Source of the DNA: Marinobacter sp. SS5-14b
Lineage (GTDB): Bacteria; Pseudomonadota; Gammaproteobacteria; Pseudomonadales; Oleiphilaceae
NCBI RefSeq assembly: GCF_030541005.1
Contig: NZ_JASSVM010000004.1
Span: forward strand, 410,043 to 474,042
Reading direction: 5' to 3'
DNA length: 64,000 bases
Shown here: positions 1 to 9,066 of the stretch, in pieces
Position numbering within the stretch: position 1 is the first letter of the stretch
Layout of the letters: each line of letters begins with the position of its first letter
Translations under genes and position numbers: made by a program
Notes under the pieces: model-generated
What the model was told of the DNA's origin: nothing
What the model saw: the letters and a program-made list of their open reading frames with translations, nothing else
Databases searched by the model: none

Positions 1-31
1 ACACTCCGCGCCAGGCCACAGGCACAACTCG

Positions 32-739
32 CTACTCAGGGGGCTGGGACTCCAGAATGATTTCGACCCGACGGTTGCGCGAACGCCCCTGTTCGGTGTC
101 GTTCCGGAACAACGGACGGGCATCGGCATAACCGGTCGCCTGCAGGCGCTCGCGGGCAATACCCGCAGATTCAAACAACCGCACCACACTGCCCGCCCTG
201 GCTGACGACAACTCCCAGTTGGAGGGGAAACGGTCAGTGCGAATCGGCAGGCTGTCTGTGTGGCCAGCTACGGTAATCCGGTAATCCGAACTGGCCAGCA
301 GCGGCACCAGATTTTCCAGTTGCCGGATGCCTTCCCGGGACAACACCGCCTCACCCGAACCGTACAGAATGTCGTTGCTGATCCGGAAACGAACGCCGCC
401 CTGGTGTGATATCACGGTAATGTCATCACTCAGCCCGGCGTCCTGCAACGCCGCGCGGGCGCGTTCGGTGAAGGCGTCATCATCCATCGCCGGCGAAGAC
501 TGCTCATCACCGCCGCCTGCCAACGGGGCGGCATCAACTGCCGCCACGGTGGTTTCATCCGGTGTAGCCGCAGCCCCCCCGGACAAGGCCAGCATCACCA
601 CAAACATCACCAGCAAGAGCGTAATGACATCCAGGTAGGTCACCAACCAGCTGTCTTCTTCCGTGCTGTGGGTAAGAGGAATCTGCAGATAATCTGCCCG
701 CCGGGCGACACCGGACGACCCACGATCCAGCTCAGACAT
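32..739 (-). CDS. motB: Flagellar stator protein MotB
   Basis: This 235-residue protein is the peptidoglycan-anchored half of the ion-driven flagellar stator. A single N-terminal membrane helix (about residues 30-52) contains the stretch TYLDVITLLL, whose Asp37 matches the ion-binding aspartate of MotB/PomB. The OmpA-type peptidoglycan-binding domain occupies about residues 145-230, with AGHTDS and a C-terminal NRRVEI motif. The chosen ATG overlaps the end of motA by 8 bp, as expected for a coupled pair; a longer reading would extend 30 residues into motA without a reason. Ion specificity (proton or sodium) cannot be decided here. Confidence 0.92.
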   Translation of the reverse strand: MSELDRGSSGVARRADYLQIPLTHSTEEDSWLVTYLDVITLLLVMFVVMLALSGGAAATPDETTVAAVDAAPLAGGGDEQSSPAMDDDAFTERARAALQDAGLSDDITVISHQGGVRFRISNDILYGSGEAVLSREGIRQLENLVPLLASSDYRITVAGHTDSLPIRTDRFPSNWELSSARAGSVVRLFESAGIARERLQATGYADARPLFRNDTEQGRSRNRRVEIILESQPPE

Positions 740-1574
740 CCGGTGCCCCCTGAGGCCGATCCGCCTTCGCTCTCGCAGCCGGAGTAGCCGGGCGAACATC
801 CCGGATTTCATCTTCATAGCTGGCGACAAAGGACTTCAGGGTTTCCCGCATCAGCGAGGGACTGCGCTTTTTGCACATCATGGAGATCCCCTGCATCACC
901 ATCCGCATCAGAATGATACGTTGCTCGGTACGCCGCTCCAGTTTTACGGCCACCGGCTTGAACATCAGGTTGGCCAGCAGGATGCCGTAAAACGTCGTCA
1001 TCAGGGCGATCGAGAGTTGTTGGCCAATCACAGCCATATCGCCATCACCCAACAGAAACATCATGTTAATCAGGCCAACCAGAGTGCCAATCATACCGAA
1101 GGCCGGGGCAAAACTGGCCATCACCCGGAACAACTGAGCTTCGGCATGCTCCCGGGCGCGCAGCCTGGCCACACGCCATTCCATAAAATCCATGATGTCT
1201 TCTTCCGGGTTCAGCTCAATAACCAACTGGACGCCAGAGCGCAAAAAGGGGTTGCGCACATGCTCGAGCTCCCGCTCTACTGCCGGTAGTTTGCCATCAA
1301 TCCATAACCGGGATATCCGAACCAGTTCATCGATATCCTGTTGGGTGTACAGCTTTTCATTGCGGACAACCGTGCCCAGAAGCGTGAACACCCGGAGTAC
1401 TTCCCTGAGCGGAAACGAAATGAACGTGGCCGCCAGGGTGCCACCAATCACGATTGCCAGCCCGGGCAGATTAATAAATCGTGTCGGGTCCTCCGCTGAC
1501 CAAAAAAGTACGCTGGCCAGTACCGCCAGTACCGCCAGGCCCGCGACCATTCCGATAAGGGTAGACGGATTCAT
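732..1574 (-). CDS. motA: Flagellar stator protein MotA
   Basis: This 280-residue inner-membrane protein belongs to the MotA/TolQ/ExbB proton-channel family. Two N-terminal membrane segments (about 5-25 and 35-55) are followed by a cytoplasmic loop rich in charged residues and two further helices (about 150-210, including FAPAFGMIGTLVGLINMM). It pairs with the overlapping motB downstream to form the stator ring that drives flagellar rotation. A GGAG ribosome-binding site lies six bases before the ATG. The pair stands apart from other flagellar genes in this window, which fits a separately located stator set of MotA or PomA type. Confidence 0.92.
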   Translation of the reverse strand: MNPSTLIGMVAGLAVLAVLASVLFWSAEDPTRFINLPGLAIVIGGTLAATFISFPLREVLRVFTLLGTVVRNEKLYTQQDIDELVRISRLWIDGKLPAVERELEHVRNPFLRSGVQLVIELNPEEDIMDFMEWRVARLRAREHAEAQLFRVMASFAPAFGMIGTLVGLINMMFLLGDGDMAVIGQQLSIALMTTFYGILLANLMFKPVAVKLERRTEQRIILMRMVMQGISMMCKKRSPSLMRETLKSFVASYEDEIRDVRPATPAARAKADRPQGAPDV

Positions 1575-1656
1575 TCACTTCTCCGAAACACTGAATAGCT
1601 GGCAGCCTGAACACTGACTGAGGTCAGGTACTCCGGCTCGCGGTAACTGGACAATG

Positions 1657-1685
1657 TTGACTAGACTGAGACAACATCCGATAAC
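1657..1685 (+). promoter_or_regulatory. Sigma70-type promoter for the helical protein gene
   Basis: TTGACT and GATAAC are separated by 17 bases, and the downstream ATG follows after about 30 bases with a GGGAG ribosome-binding site. The element lies in the divergent gap between motA and the next gene. It is predicted from sequence only. Confidence 0.5.
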
Positions 1686-1717
1686 TCTAATCTGCATTCT
1701 GACGGGAGCACAACAAT

Positions 1718-2176
1718 ATGGAAATCAAAACCTTTGCCGACCTGATTGACTGGACCCGACAACTGCACGCCCATCTCGCCCGCTGCCTGCACGAATCGGC
1801 AGACAAGCACCAAAACGAGCGTACGAGTGCTCTGCTGGACTATATCAGCCGCCATGAAACGCTGCTGGAGCAAGCTGTTACCGAATACGAAAAGCAGGCA
1901 GACCCGAAAGCCATGCACACCCGGCTGTACGATTACGGGGTGCACAAACCGATCGAGAAGAACCGGACCTGCACCATGGATTATTCGGAGATGGCATTCG
2001 ATGACATCGCCCGTGAAATCTTTGACTTCCACGATCAGGTGATGGAACTCTACGATGCACTGATCGGCAAAGCCGAGATTCCCGAAGCAAAGAGCCTGCT
2101 GGAAGACCTGAAGTCACTGGAGGAGCACGAGGCCATGCGGCTCGCCAGCCAGATTGGGAGAATGAACGATCTTTGA
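1718..2176 (+). CDS. Small helical protein, possibly ferritin-like
   Basis: This 152-residue soluble protein is not recognised with certainty. It is almost entirely predicted helix, with repeated His and Glu pairs on helical faces (LDYISRHETLL, IFDFHDQVMELY, LKSLEEHEAMRL), a pattern that recalls ferritin-like or hemerythrin-like metal-binding bundles. There is no signal peptide or membrane segment. It has its own promoter and stands alone between motA and the TRAP transporter. A metal-binding role is an inference from residue spacing only. Confidence 0.6.
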   Translation: MEIKTFADLIDWTRQLHAHLARCLHESADKHQNERTSALLDYISRHETLLEQAVTEYEKQADPKAMHTRLYDYGVHKPIEKNRTCTMDYSEMAFDDIAREIFDFHDQVMELYDALIGKAEIPEAKSLLEDLKSLEEHEAMRLASQIGRMNDL

Positions 2177-2356
2177 AGTCGGTTCGTATTAACCCAAGGC
2201 CTTAGACATATGTCGTAATTTTCCGGTTTTTTCCGTTTGCGAGGCCGCCTAAAGTGCAATTCTGAACTAAACTGGCTAACCAATCCGGCGACTGCAGTCA
2301 GTAGCCGACCCCGAGCCCGAAAGACAATTACAACAAAACCAGAGGTTAGAAGAGCA

Positions 2357-3433
2357 ATGAAAATCCGTTCTGTTCTATCCGCGGCTGTACTGGCAGTGGC
2401 AACCACGTTTGCCGCCACTCAGGCGCTCGCCCAAGACAAATTCACCCTCAAGCTGGCCGAAACCTGGGGCCCGAACTTCCCGATCTTTGGTGACACCACC
2501 AAGCGTTTCGCCGAAACCGTCGAGAAGATGTCTGATGGCCGTTTGACCATCCGCATCGACTCTGCCAACAAGCACAAAGCGCCACTGGGCGTATTTGACA
2601 TGGTCAAAGCCGGCCAGTACGACATGGGCCACTCAGCGTCCTATTACTGGAAAGGCAAGGTGCCGGAAACCCTGTTCTTCACCAGCATGCCCTTTGGCAT
2701 GAACGCCATGGAACAGTATGCCTGGTTCTACCACGGCGGCGGTATGGAACTGATGCAGGAAGTGTATGAGCCCCATAACATGCTGTCGTTTCCTGGCGGC
2801 AACACCGGCGTTCAGATGGGCGGCTGGTTCCGCAAGGAAATCAAATCCCTGGATGACCTGAAAGGCCTGAAAATGCGCATCCCCGGCTTTGCCGGTGAGG
2901 TCTTTGCCGAAGTGGGCGTAAACCCAACCAACATTGCCCCGGGTGAGCTCTACACCGCCCTCGAACGTAACACTATTGATGCCGTTGAGTGGGTAGGCCC
3001 GGCACTGGATCTGCGCCTTGGCTTCCAGCAGATTGCAGACTACTACTACACAGGCTGGCACGAGCCGGCGACCGAACTGCAGTTCCTGGTGAACAAGCGT
3101 GTCTGGGAAAAGCTGCCGGCGGACCTTCAGGAAATCATGCGAGTGGCGATGCGCACCGCGTCCTATGACATGCTGGTTCACTCACAGCACGAAAATGCGG
3201 AAGCCTGGGCAAACATCAAGAAAGATTACCCCAACGTGCAGATCAAACAGTTCCCGGAAGATATCTTCCAGGCCATGTACGACGCCAACAAAAAACTGTT
3301 GAAAGAAACGGCTGACAACAGCCCGATGGCCAAGAAAATCATCGACTCTCAACTGAGCTACCAGGAACAGAGCCGCGCATACACCGACATCTCGGAGCGT
3401 GCGTACCTCAACACCATGACGGAAGTCGAGTAA
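2357..3433 (+). CDS. dctP: TRAP transporter substrate-binding protein (DctP, TakP-like)
   Basis: This 358-residue periplasmic receptor captures the substrate for the TRAP transporter encoded by the next two genes. A signal peptide ends near ALAQ at residue 25. The body has the DctP-family signature, including LKGLKMRIPG and the run NTIDAVEWVGPALDLRLGF followed by YYTGWHEP. That arrangement resembles TakP-type receptors for 2-oxo or hydroxy monocarboxylates. The start was placed at the ATG that begins the signal peptide, because upstream codons encode only an unlikely basic extension. The exact ligand is an inference. Confidence 0.88.
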   Translation: MKIRSVLSAAVLAVATTFAATQALAQDKFTLKLAETWGPNFPIFGDTTKRFAETVEKMSDGRLTIRIDSANKHKAPLGVFDMVKAGQYDMGHSASYYWKGKVPETLFFTSMPFGMNAMEQYAWFYHGGGMELMQEVYEPHNMLSFPGGNTGVQMGGWFRKEIKSLDDLKGLKMRIPGFAGEVFAEVGVNPTNIAPGELYTALERNTIDAVEWVGPALDLRLGFQQIADYYYTGWHEPATELQFLVNKRVWEKLPADLQEIMRVAMRTASYDMLVHSQHENAEAWANIKKDYPNVQIKQFPEDIFQAMYDANKKLLKETADNSPMAKKIIDSQLSYQEQSRAYTDISERAYLNTMTEVE

Positions 3434-3455
3434 ACTACCGGTCATGTAGAAGCCG

Positions 3456-3491
3456 AGCCGGGATCGCTCTTGCCAGTGATCCCGGCTTTTT
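3456..3491 (+). terminator. Hairpin with T-tract between dctP and dctQ
   Basis: A perfect 10-bp stem (AGCCGGGATC and its complement) with a 12-base loop is followed by five T. It lies between the receptor gene and the membrane subunits. Partial termination here would give more receptor than permease, a common arrangement in binding-protein operons. Confidence 0.75.
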
Positions 3492-3538
3492 CGTTCCAAC
3501 GGTTCAGAAAACATCCGCTAGGCGGAGGAAGAGGTTTA

Positions 3539-4084
3539 ATGCGCTGGATTATCAGACTGGATGAGGGCCTGGCCTGGCTCTCCAAACTCTGCGGCTGGAT
3601 TGCCTGCGTGGCCATGATCCTGATGGCTGCCAACGTATTTTACGATGTGGTAACCCGCTACGCGTTCAACGATGTGTCCATCGGCATGCAGGAAATGGAA
3701 TGGCACCTGTACTCAGTCGTCTTCCTGCTGGGCATCCCCTATGCCTTGCGCACGGACGGGCATGTTCGGGTAGACGTGTTCTACACCAACTGGAGCCAGA
3801 ACCGCAAAGCCTGGATCAACCTGCTGGGTGCCATCCTGTTTGTGATCCCCTTTGCTTACCTGATCGGAGTTTACGGCTACAGCTTTGCCGTTGATGCCTA
3901 CGAGATGGGTGAAGGCAGTGGCGACCCCGGTGGCCTGCCCCACCGCTGGATCATCAAATCGGTGATTCCGGTCAGCGCCTTCTTCATCGGCACCGCCGGG
4001 CTGAACATGGCGACCTACGCCATCCGCGTGATGGCCGGTGACAAAGAATACGAAAGCGAACACAGCGCAGGAGGCCTGGCATGA
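3539..4084 (+). CDS. dctQ: TRAP transporter small membrane subunit DctQ
   Basis: This 181-residue protein is the small four-helix subunit of a sodium-coupled TRAP transporter. Membrane segments are visible around residues 18-40, 53-72, 93-115 and 143-165, and the DctQ-type TRYAFN motif follows the first helix. The ATG at the start of MRWIIRLDEG follows a strong GGAGGAAGAGG ribosome-binding region. Its stop codon overlaps the start of dctM in an ATGA arrangement, so the two membrane subunits are translationally coupled. Confidence 0.9.
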   Translation: MRWIIRLDEGLAWLSKLCGWIACVAMILMAANVFYDVVTRYAFNDVSIGMQEMEWHLYSVVFLLGIPYALRTDGHVRVDVFYTNWSQNRKAWINLLGAILFVIPFAYLIGVYGYSFAVDAYEMGEGSGDPGGLPHRWIIKSVIPVSAFFIGTAGLNMATYAIRVMAGDKEYESEHSAGGLA

Positions 4085-5376
4085 TCGGCATGATTATGTT
4101 CCTGGTGGCCTTGGTGATGCTGATGCTCGGCTTCCCGGTGGCCTTCACCTTCGGTGGCGTGGCGCTGTTCTTCGGCATCTTTGCGGAAGGTATGGACCTG
4201 TTCGCTTTCATGCCCTACCGGGTCATGAGCGTGATGCAAAATACCGTTCTGATGGCGGTACCCCTGTTCATCTTTATGGGCGTGGTGTTGCAGCGCACCA
4301 AACTGGCGGAGCAATTACTCACCTCAATGGGCCGGCTGTTTGGCGGCCTGCCCGGCGGCCTGGCCATATCCACTATTCTGGTCGGGGCATTGCTGGCGGC
4401 GTCTACCGGTGTGGTCGGTGCCAGTGTGGTGGCCATGGGCCTGATCTCCCTGCCCGTGATGCTGGCGCACGATTACGACAAACGCCTGGCAACCGGCACC
4501 ATCTGCGCTTCCGGCACCCTGGGGCAGATTGTGCCACCCTCCATCATCCTGATCATTCTGGGTGATGTTCTGGGCTTGCCGGTCGGCGACCTGTTCAAGG
4601 CCGCCGTTGGGCCAGGCATGGTTCTGATTGGCCTGTACATTGTCTACATTCTGATTCTGACCCGGCTGAAGCCACAAACAGCTCCGGCCATGCCACCAGA
4701 CGACAGCATCAGCCGCAGCAAGGAAATCCGCAACGCACTGCTCGCCATCATTCCTCCGCTGGCACTGATTGTTGTGGTGCTGGGCTCGATCTTTACCGGC
4801 ATTGCCACCCCCACGGAGTCCTCCGCACTGGGTGGTGTTGGCGCCGTGGTTCTGGCCATTATCTACGGCCAGTTCAGCTTCAAGATGGTCTGGGATGCCT
4901 CCAAAGATACCGTTAAGGTTACCGCCATGGTGTTCGCGATCCTGATCGGTGCCACCGCCTTCTCCATGGTATTCAGCTACACCGGCGGCGACTACCTGCT
5001 GGAAGAGTGGCTGTTGATGCTGCCGGGCGAGCAGTGGGGCTTTATTATTCTGGCCATGCTGGTGATTCTGATTCTGGGCTTCTTCATAGACTTCGTGGAG
5101 ATTTCGTTCATCATCGTGCCTATTCTGGCTCCGGTTGCAGAAGCCCTCGGCATCAACATGCTCTGGTTTGCCATCCTGATCGCGATGAATCTGCAGACCA
5201 GCTTCCTGACGCCGCCCTTCGGGTTCTCGCTCTTTTATCTCAAAGGGGTTGCTCCGCCAGGGGTTAAAACAACCGATATCTACAAGGGTATTGTGCCGTT
5301 CATCCTGATCCAGATCCTGGTACTGGCGATGATCATCGTGTTCCCGGAATGGTTCGGAATGAGCGCGACCTACTGA
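4081..5376 (+). CDS. dctM: TRAP transporter large permease DctM
   Basis: This 431-residue permease has the size and hydrophobic profile of DctM, with about a dozen membrane helices. Recognisable segments include GFPVAFTFGGVALFFG near the N-terminus, ASGTLGQIVPPSIILIILGD in the middle and LQTSFLTPPFGFSLFYLKGV near the C-terminus. Together with dctQ and the dctP receptor it should import a small organic acid using a sodium gradient. The gene starts inside the dctQ stop codon. No strong terminator follows: a GC-rich imperfect hairpin near 5395-5420 lacks a T-tract. Confidence 0.92.
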   Translation: MIGMIMFLVALVMLMLGFPVAFTFGGVALFFGIFAEGMDLFAFMPYRVMSVMQNTVLMAVPLFIFMGVVLQRTKLAEQLLTSMGRLFGGLPGGLAISTILVGALLAASTGVVGASVVAMGLISLPVMLAHDYDKRLATGTICASGTLGQIVPPSIILIILGDVLGLPVGDLFKAAVGPGMVLIGLYIVYILILTRLKPQTAPAMPPDDSISRSKEIRNALLAIIPPLALIVVVLGSIFTGIATPTESSALGGVGAVVLAIIYGQFSFKMVWDASKDTVKVTAMVFAILIGATAFSMVFSYTGGDYLLEEWLLMLPGEQWGFIILAMLVILILGFFIDFVEISFIIVPILAPVAEALGINMLWFAILIAMNLQTSFLTPPFGFSLFYLKGVAPPGVKTTDIYKGIVPFILIQILVLAMIIVFPEWFGMSATY

Positions 5377-5547
5377 CATCAAAGCACCAACAGCGGGTCC
5401 GGGCACAAGCCCGGCCCCGCCCCTCCCCGCCTTTCTTCCTCCCAAACCTGACAAAATCCGATCATTTCCTATACTGAATCAACAATGCGACTCTCAGTTT
5501 GGCTTTCGGGACCGCCTGGAAAACAGAACACATAGGGAGAGCCTACC

Positions 5548-6861
5548 GTGGCACAGAGTACCGTCCGCAGAACCCATCACCCGGAACAAGCCACCAAGTC
5601 AAATGTGTTAAGTCTGCCTCTGGAGCGAAGCCAGGCCGACCGGGACCCTCATAGCTATGAGCGCTGGCTGATCGGAAAACTCATGCGTATGGCGGGCGCG
5701 CCCCCGGTGCGGTTCCGCCTGTGGAATGGCGACTGCATCGAACCGGAACAGCAAACGCCCCGGTTCACGCTGACCCTGGCAGACCCCAAAGCTCTTTATT
5801 CGCTGGTCGCCAACCCCAATCTCGCCTTCGGCGACCTGTACAGTGCAGGCAGACTGGAGCTGGAAGGAGACCTGACCGACTTCATGGAAGCGCTTTACCG
5901 GGCCGTTCACAGCGCCCGGCAAAAATGGCCGAAATGGCTGAACGCGCTCTGGAAAAACCACAACCCTCGGGCCACAGGCATCTCCGAAGCCAAAGAGAAC
6001 ATTCACCACCATTACGACCTGGGCAATGCGTTCTATCAGCTCTGGCTGGACAGTGCCGAAATGCAGTACACCTGTGCCTACTATGAGGATGCAACCAAAA
6101 CCCTGGAACAGGCTCAACTGGCCAAACTTGAGCATGTATGCCGTAAGCTCCGCCTGAAGCCGGGCATGACCGTGGTTGAAGCAGGCTGTGGCTGGGGCGG
6201 CCTGGCCCGCTATATGGCCCGCAATTACGGGGTCACCGTGCATTCCTATAATATCTCCCGGGAGCAGCTCGAATACGCCCGGGCTGAGGCTGAAAAGCAG
6301 GGCCTTGGCCAACTGATCACCTATGTGGAAGACGACTACCGCAACATCAAGGGCCAGTATGACGCGTTTGTCTCGATCGGCATGCTGGAGCACGTTGGCA
6401 AAGAAAACTATCCGGCGCTTTCGGAACTGATCAAACGAAGCCTGAAACCCGGGGGCATCGCCCTTCTGCACAGCATCGGCCGCAACCGCCCAATGCTGAT
6501 GAACGCCTGGATCGAAAAACGCATCTTTCCCGGGGCCTACCCACCCAGCATCGGGGAGTTTATGGAAATCTGCGAGCACGGTGATTTTTCCGTGCTGGAC
6601 GTGGAAAACCTTCGACTGCATTACGCCCAGACCCTGAGCCACTGGATGGACAATTTCACCGCCAACCAAAACCAGATCACCCAAATGTACGATGAACACT
6701 TCACCCGAGCCTGGAAGCTCTATCTGGCAGGCTCAACAGCCGCCTTCAGGGCCGGCTCACTACAACTGTTTCAGGTGGTGTTCACCCACGGTGATAACAA
6801 CCAGCTGCCCCAGAGCCGCCAGGATCTTTACACCTTTCCCGCAACTCCGGAGGGCGTGTAA
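5548..6861 (+). CDS. cfa: Cyclopropane-fatty-acid-synthase-family methyltransferase
   Basis: This 437-residue SAM-dependent enzyme modifies unsaturated acyl chains of membrane phospholipids. The SAM-binding loop reads VVEAGCGWGGLA. Residues matching those of E. coli Cfa are visible: the Cys of MQYTCAYY, the Glu of GMLEHVG, the His of LLHSIGRNR and the Tyr of LRLHYAQTLSHW. The start is a GTG preceded by AGGGAGA. The stop codon overlaps the start of the FAD oxidoreductase gene by one base, so the two products probably act on the same lipid. It could be a relative that methylates rather than cyclopropanates. Confidence 0.85.
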   Translation: MAQSTVRRTHHPEQATKSNVLSLPLERSQADRDPHSYERWLIGKLMRMAGAPPVRFRLWNGDCIEPEQQTPRFTLTLADPKALYSLVANPNLAFGDLYSAGRLELEGDLTDFMEALYRAVHSARQKWPKWLNALWKNHNPRATGISEAKENIHHHYDLGNAFYQLWLDSAEMQYTCAYYEDATKTLEQAQLAKLEHVCRKLRLKPGMTVVEAGCGWGGLARYMARNYGVTVHSYNISREQLEYARAEAEKQGLGQLITYVEDDYRNIKGQYDAFVSIGMLEHVGKENYPALSELIKRSLKPGGIALLHSIGRNRPMLMNAWIEKRIFPGAYPPSIGEFMEICEHGDFSVLDVENLRLHYAQTLSHWMDNFTANQNQITQMYDEHFTRAWKLYLAGSTAAFRAGSLQLFQVVFTHGDNNQLPQSRQDLYTFPATPEGV

Positions 6862-7985
6862 TGGACTATTACGATGCCATCATCGTCGGGGCCGGTCCTG
6901 CAGGCTCTACCCTTGCACGGGCACTGGAGAGTTCCGGCAAGCACATACTGGTTATCGACAAGGCGGAGTTTCCCAGGGACAAAACCTGTGCAGGCTGGGT
7001 CACACCGGCGGTAATGGACAGCCTGGGCATTGATGCCAGCGAATATAGCCACGGCAGAACCCTTCAGCCCATCCGCCGTTTCCGTATTGGCATGATGGGC
7101 CAGAGTCCCGTGGAGAATGACCACGGCGGCGTGGTCAGTTACGGCATCCGCCGCTGCGAGTTCGACAGTTACCTGCTTGACCGGGTGAGCGCTCCCAAAC
7201 AACTGGGTACCCCGGTCAAATCCATCGTTCGTCAAGACGGCAACTGGGCCATCAACGAGCAATGGCAAGCCCCGCTACTCATTGGCGCCGGGGGGCATTT
7301 TTGCCCGGTCGCCAGACTGTTGGGCAGCGGGCCCGGAAAGCACGAGACGGTGGTCGCCGCCAAAGAAGTCGAATTCGAGATGTCGGTGGAGCAGGCCCGT
7401 GCCTGTGAGGCCCGGGGCGACACCCCGGAACTTTGGTTCTGCCGGGATTTGAAAGGCTATGCCTGGATCTTCCGCAAGGGCCGCTTTCTGAATATCGGTC
7501 TGGGGCGGGAAGACAACCACCGGCTGAACGACCACCTGGAAGCCTTCGTGGATGACATGAAGCAGTCAGGCCGAATTCCCGCTGACCTGCCCGGGCGCTT
7601 CAAGGGCCACGCTTACCTGCTCTATGCCCACGCCAATCGCCCACTGGTGGATGACGGCGTCATGCTGATCGGCGATGCGGCCGGGCTGGCCTATACCCAG
7701 AGCGGTGAAGGCATAAGGCCAGCCATTGAATCCGCCCTGATGGCCGCAAACGTCATTCTCGACGCACCAGACTTCTCTGCTGTGTCACTGCAACGCTATG
7801 GCGAACAGATTGCCGCCAGGTTCGGGAATCGTGCGTCCGACCAGGAGCAAGGTTTTGAGGTACCGGAGTGGCTGAAGCAACCCATCGCCAGCACGCTAAT
7901 GCGCTCGCACTGGTTTACCCGCAAGGTGGTAACGGAGAAATGGTTCCTGCACCAGCAGGTGCCGCCGCTGGATGTGGCTGTGTAG
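6861..7985 (+). CDS. FAD-dependent oxidoreductase, geranylgeranyl-reductase type
   Basis: This 374-residue flavoprotein begins with a dinucleotide-binding motif (IIVGAGPAGSTLARAL) and carries CAGWVTP after the first 50 residues and the FAD-contacting GDAAGLAYTQSGEGIRPAIESA at about 267-288. That pattern matches the geranylgeranyl-reductase/FixC branch of the PHBH-fold flavoproteins. Its start codon overlaps the preceding methyltransferase stop (TAATG), which implies coupled translation and a role in reducing or oxidising a methylated acyl chain. The substrate is unknown. Confidence 0.8.
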   Translation: MDYYDAIIVGAGPAGSTLARALESSGKHILVIDKAEFPRDKTCAGWVTPAVMDSLGIDASEYSHGRTLQPIRRFRIGMMGQSPVENDHGGVVSYGIRRCEFDSYLLDRVSAPKQLGTPVKSIVRQDGNWAINEQWQAPLLIGAGGHFCPVARLLGSGPGKHETVVAAKEVEFEMSVEQARACEARGDTPELWFCRDLKGYAWIFRKGRFLNIGLGREDNHRLNDHLEAFVDDMKQSGRIPADLPGRFKGHAYLLYAHANRPLVDDGVMLIGDAAGLAYTQSGEGIRPAIESALMAANVILDAPDFSAVSLQRYGEQIAARFGNRASDQEQGFEVPEWLKQPIASTLMRSHWFTRKVVTEKWFLHQQVPPLDVAV

Positions 7986-7990
7986 AACGT

Positions 7991-8022
7991 ACAAAGGCCG
8001 GGCGATGAGGCCCGGCCTTTGT
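7991..8022 (+). terminator. Rho-independent terminator, probably bidirectional
   Basis: A perfect 13-bp stem (ACAAAGGCCGGGC and its complement) with a six-base loop lies between the oxidoreductase gene and the convergent porin gene. It is flanked by short T-rich stretches and can serve both directions. Confidence 0.8.
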
Positions 8023-8076
8023 GTTTCCGTACACCAACCGTGGGTGTGACCGTGGTTGGTGCTTGGGAGGTGTTGC

Positions 8077-9034
8077 TTAGAACTTCACGCGCATACCGGC
8101 CAGAAAGCCCATGTCGGCGTCTTCGGTACCCTGCTCTTCATCGCTTTGTGCGATTTCAGCGAATACGCTAACGTTTTTAGCGGCCGGGAACTTGTAGGTT
8201 ACGTTGGCGTACCACTCGGTGATGTCATCCGCGTTATCTTCTTCTTTGTTACCCATGCCGACAGCCACATCTGTCGTGCTGGCAACTGCGAAAACGGCGG
8301 CTACGTTGTACTGTGTCGTTTCAACACTGTCTTCGTCAGTTGAGCTGTAGTCGGCTGCGAGATTCATGAAACCAAAGTCATAAGACGCACTCAGGCCCCA
8401 GGTATCAAGGGATTCCGCAGTACCATAGGCTCTGGCCTGCTGATAGGCGGCTGCCAGCTCCAGACCAGCCACTTCAGTCGCAACAAACAGGTCGTAATAC
8501 TCACCATCAATACCTGATGAAGCACCGTCGGTGGTCTTCATTTCGTGAGAAGCGGCGATGTAAACATTGTCCAGCTCGATGTCGATGCGGATGGTGTCAT
8601 CGCCATCGGTGCCGGTGTCGTCAAAGCGGTCTTCATCGATGGTCTCAACTTCGATCGCTTCCTCGATGCCGAACTCGTCGGAGGCGAAGTTCTGCTTACC
8701 GAAGGAGAAAGAGGCAACACCGTACTTCAAACCTACAAAGGCCTCTTCCAGATTGCTGCCGTTTTCATCCTTTTCAGCCGCATCTTTGAAGCCGAAGTCC
8801 AGACGACCGAAGGCGGTCATGTCATTGCCAATGATCGTAAGCAACGTAGTTTTTCAGTTCCAGATCGTCATATTCAACGTCGGCCCGCTCATCAAAGCCC
8901 GTTGCCTGACGAAACTGAACCTGGAAATCACCATTCAGCTTATAGGTGAAACCGTCTTTCTCATACACAGTCGCTGCATTCACAGAACCCGCAGCCATAG
9001 AAGACACATCAACAGCCAGAAGAAGCTTCTTCAT
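8077..9034 (-). pseudogene. Outer-membrane porin, interrupted by a one-base frameshift
   Basis: The first 70 codons encode a signal peptide and the start of a Gram-negative porin (VYEKDGFTYKLNGDFQVQF), but this frame stops at about 8822. The rest of the porin, starting at IGNDMTAFGRLDFGF and ending GMRVKF with the C-terminal Phe typical of barrel proteins, runs in another frame. Removing one base near 8830 would restore YDIGNDMTAFG. Either the gene is inactivated or the assembly carries an error. Without the shift the protein would be about 318 residues long. Confidence 0.8.
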
Positions 9035-9066
9035 TTTTCAACTCCACTTTCAGTTTGGTTTGATGA

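Noticed and set aside
4324..5454. Long open frame antisense to dctM
   Set aside because: The translation is low-complexity and rich in Gln, His and Asn, with no family features, while dctM is certain on the other strand.
5608..6699. Long open frame antisense to the Cfa-family gene
   Set aside because: It mirrors a well-supported coding region and has no recognisable domain or ribosome-binding site.
8822..8850. Programmed frameshifting in the porin gene
   Set aside because: No slippery heptamer or downstream structure is visible, so a mutation or sequencing error is more likely.
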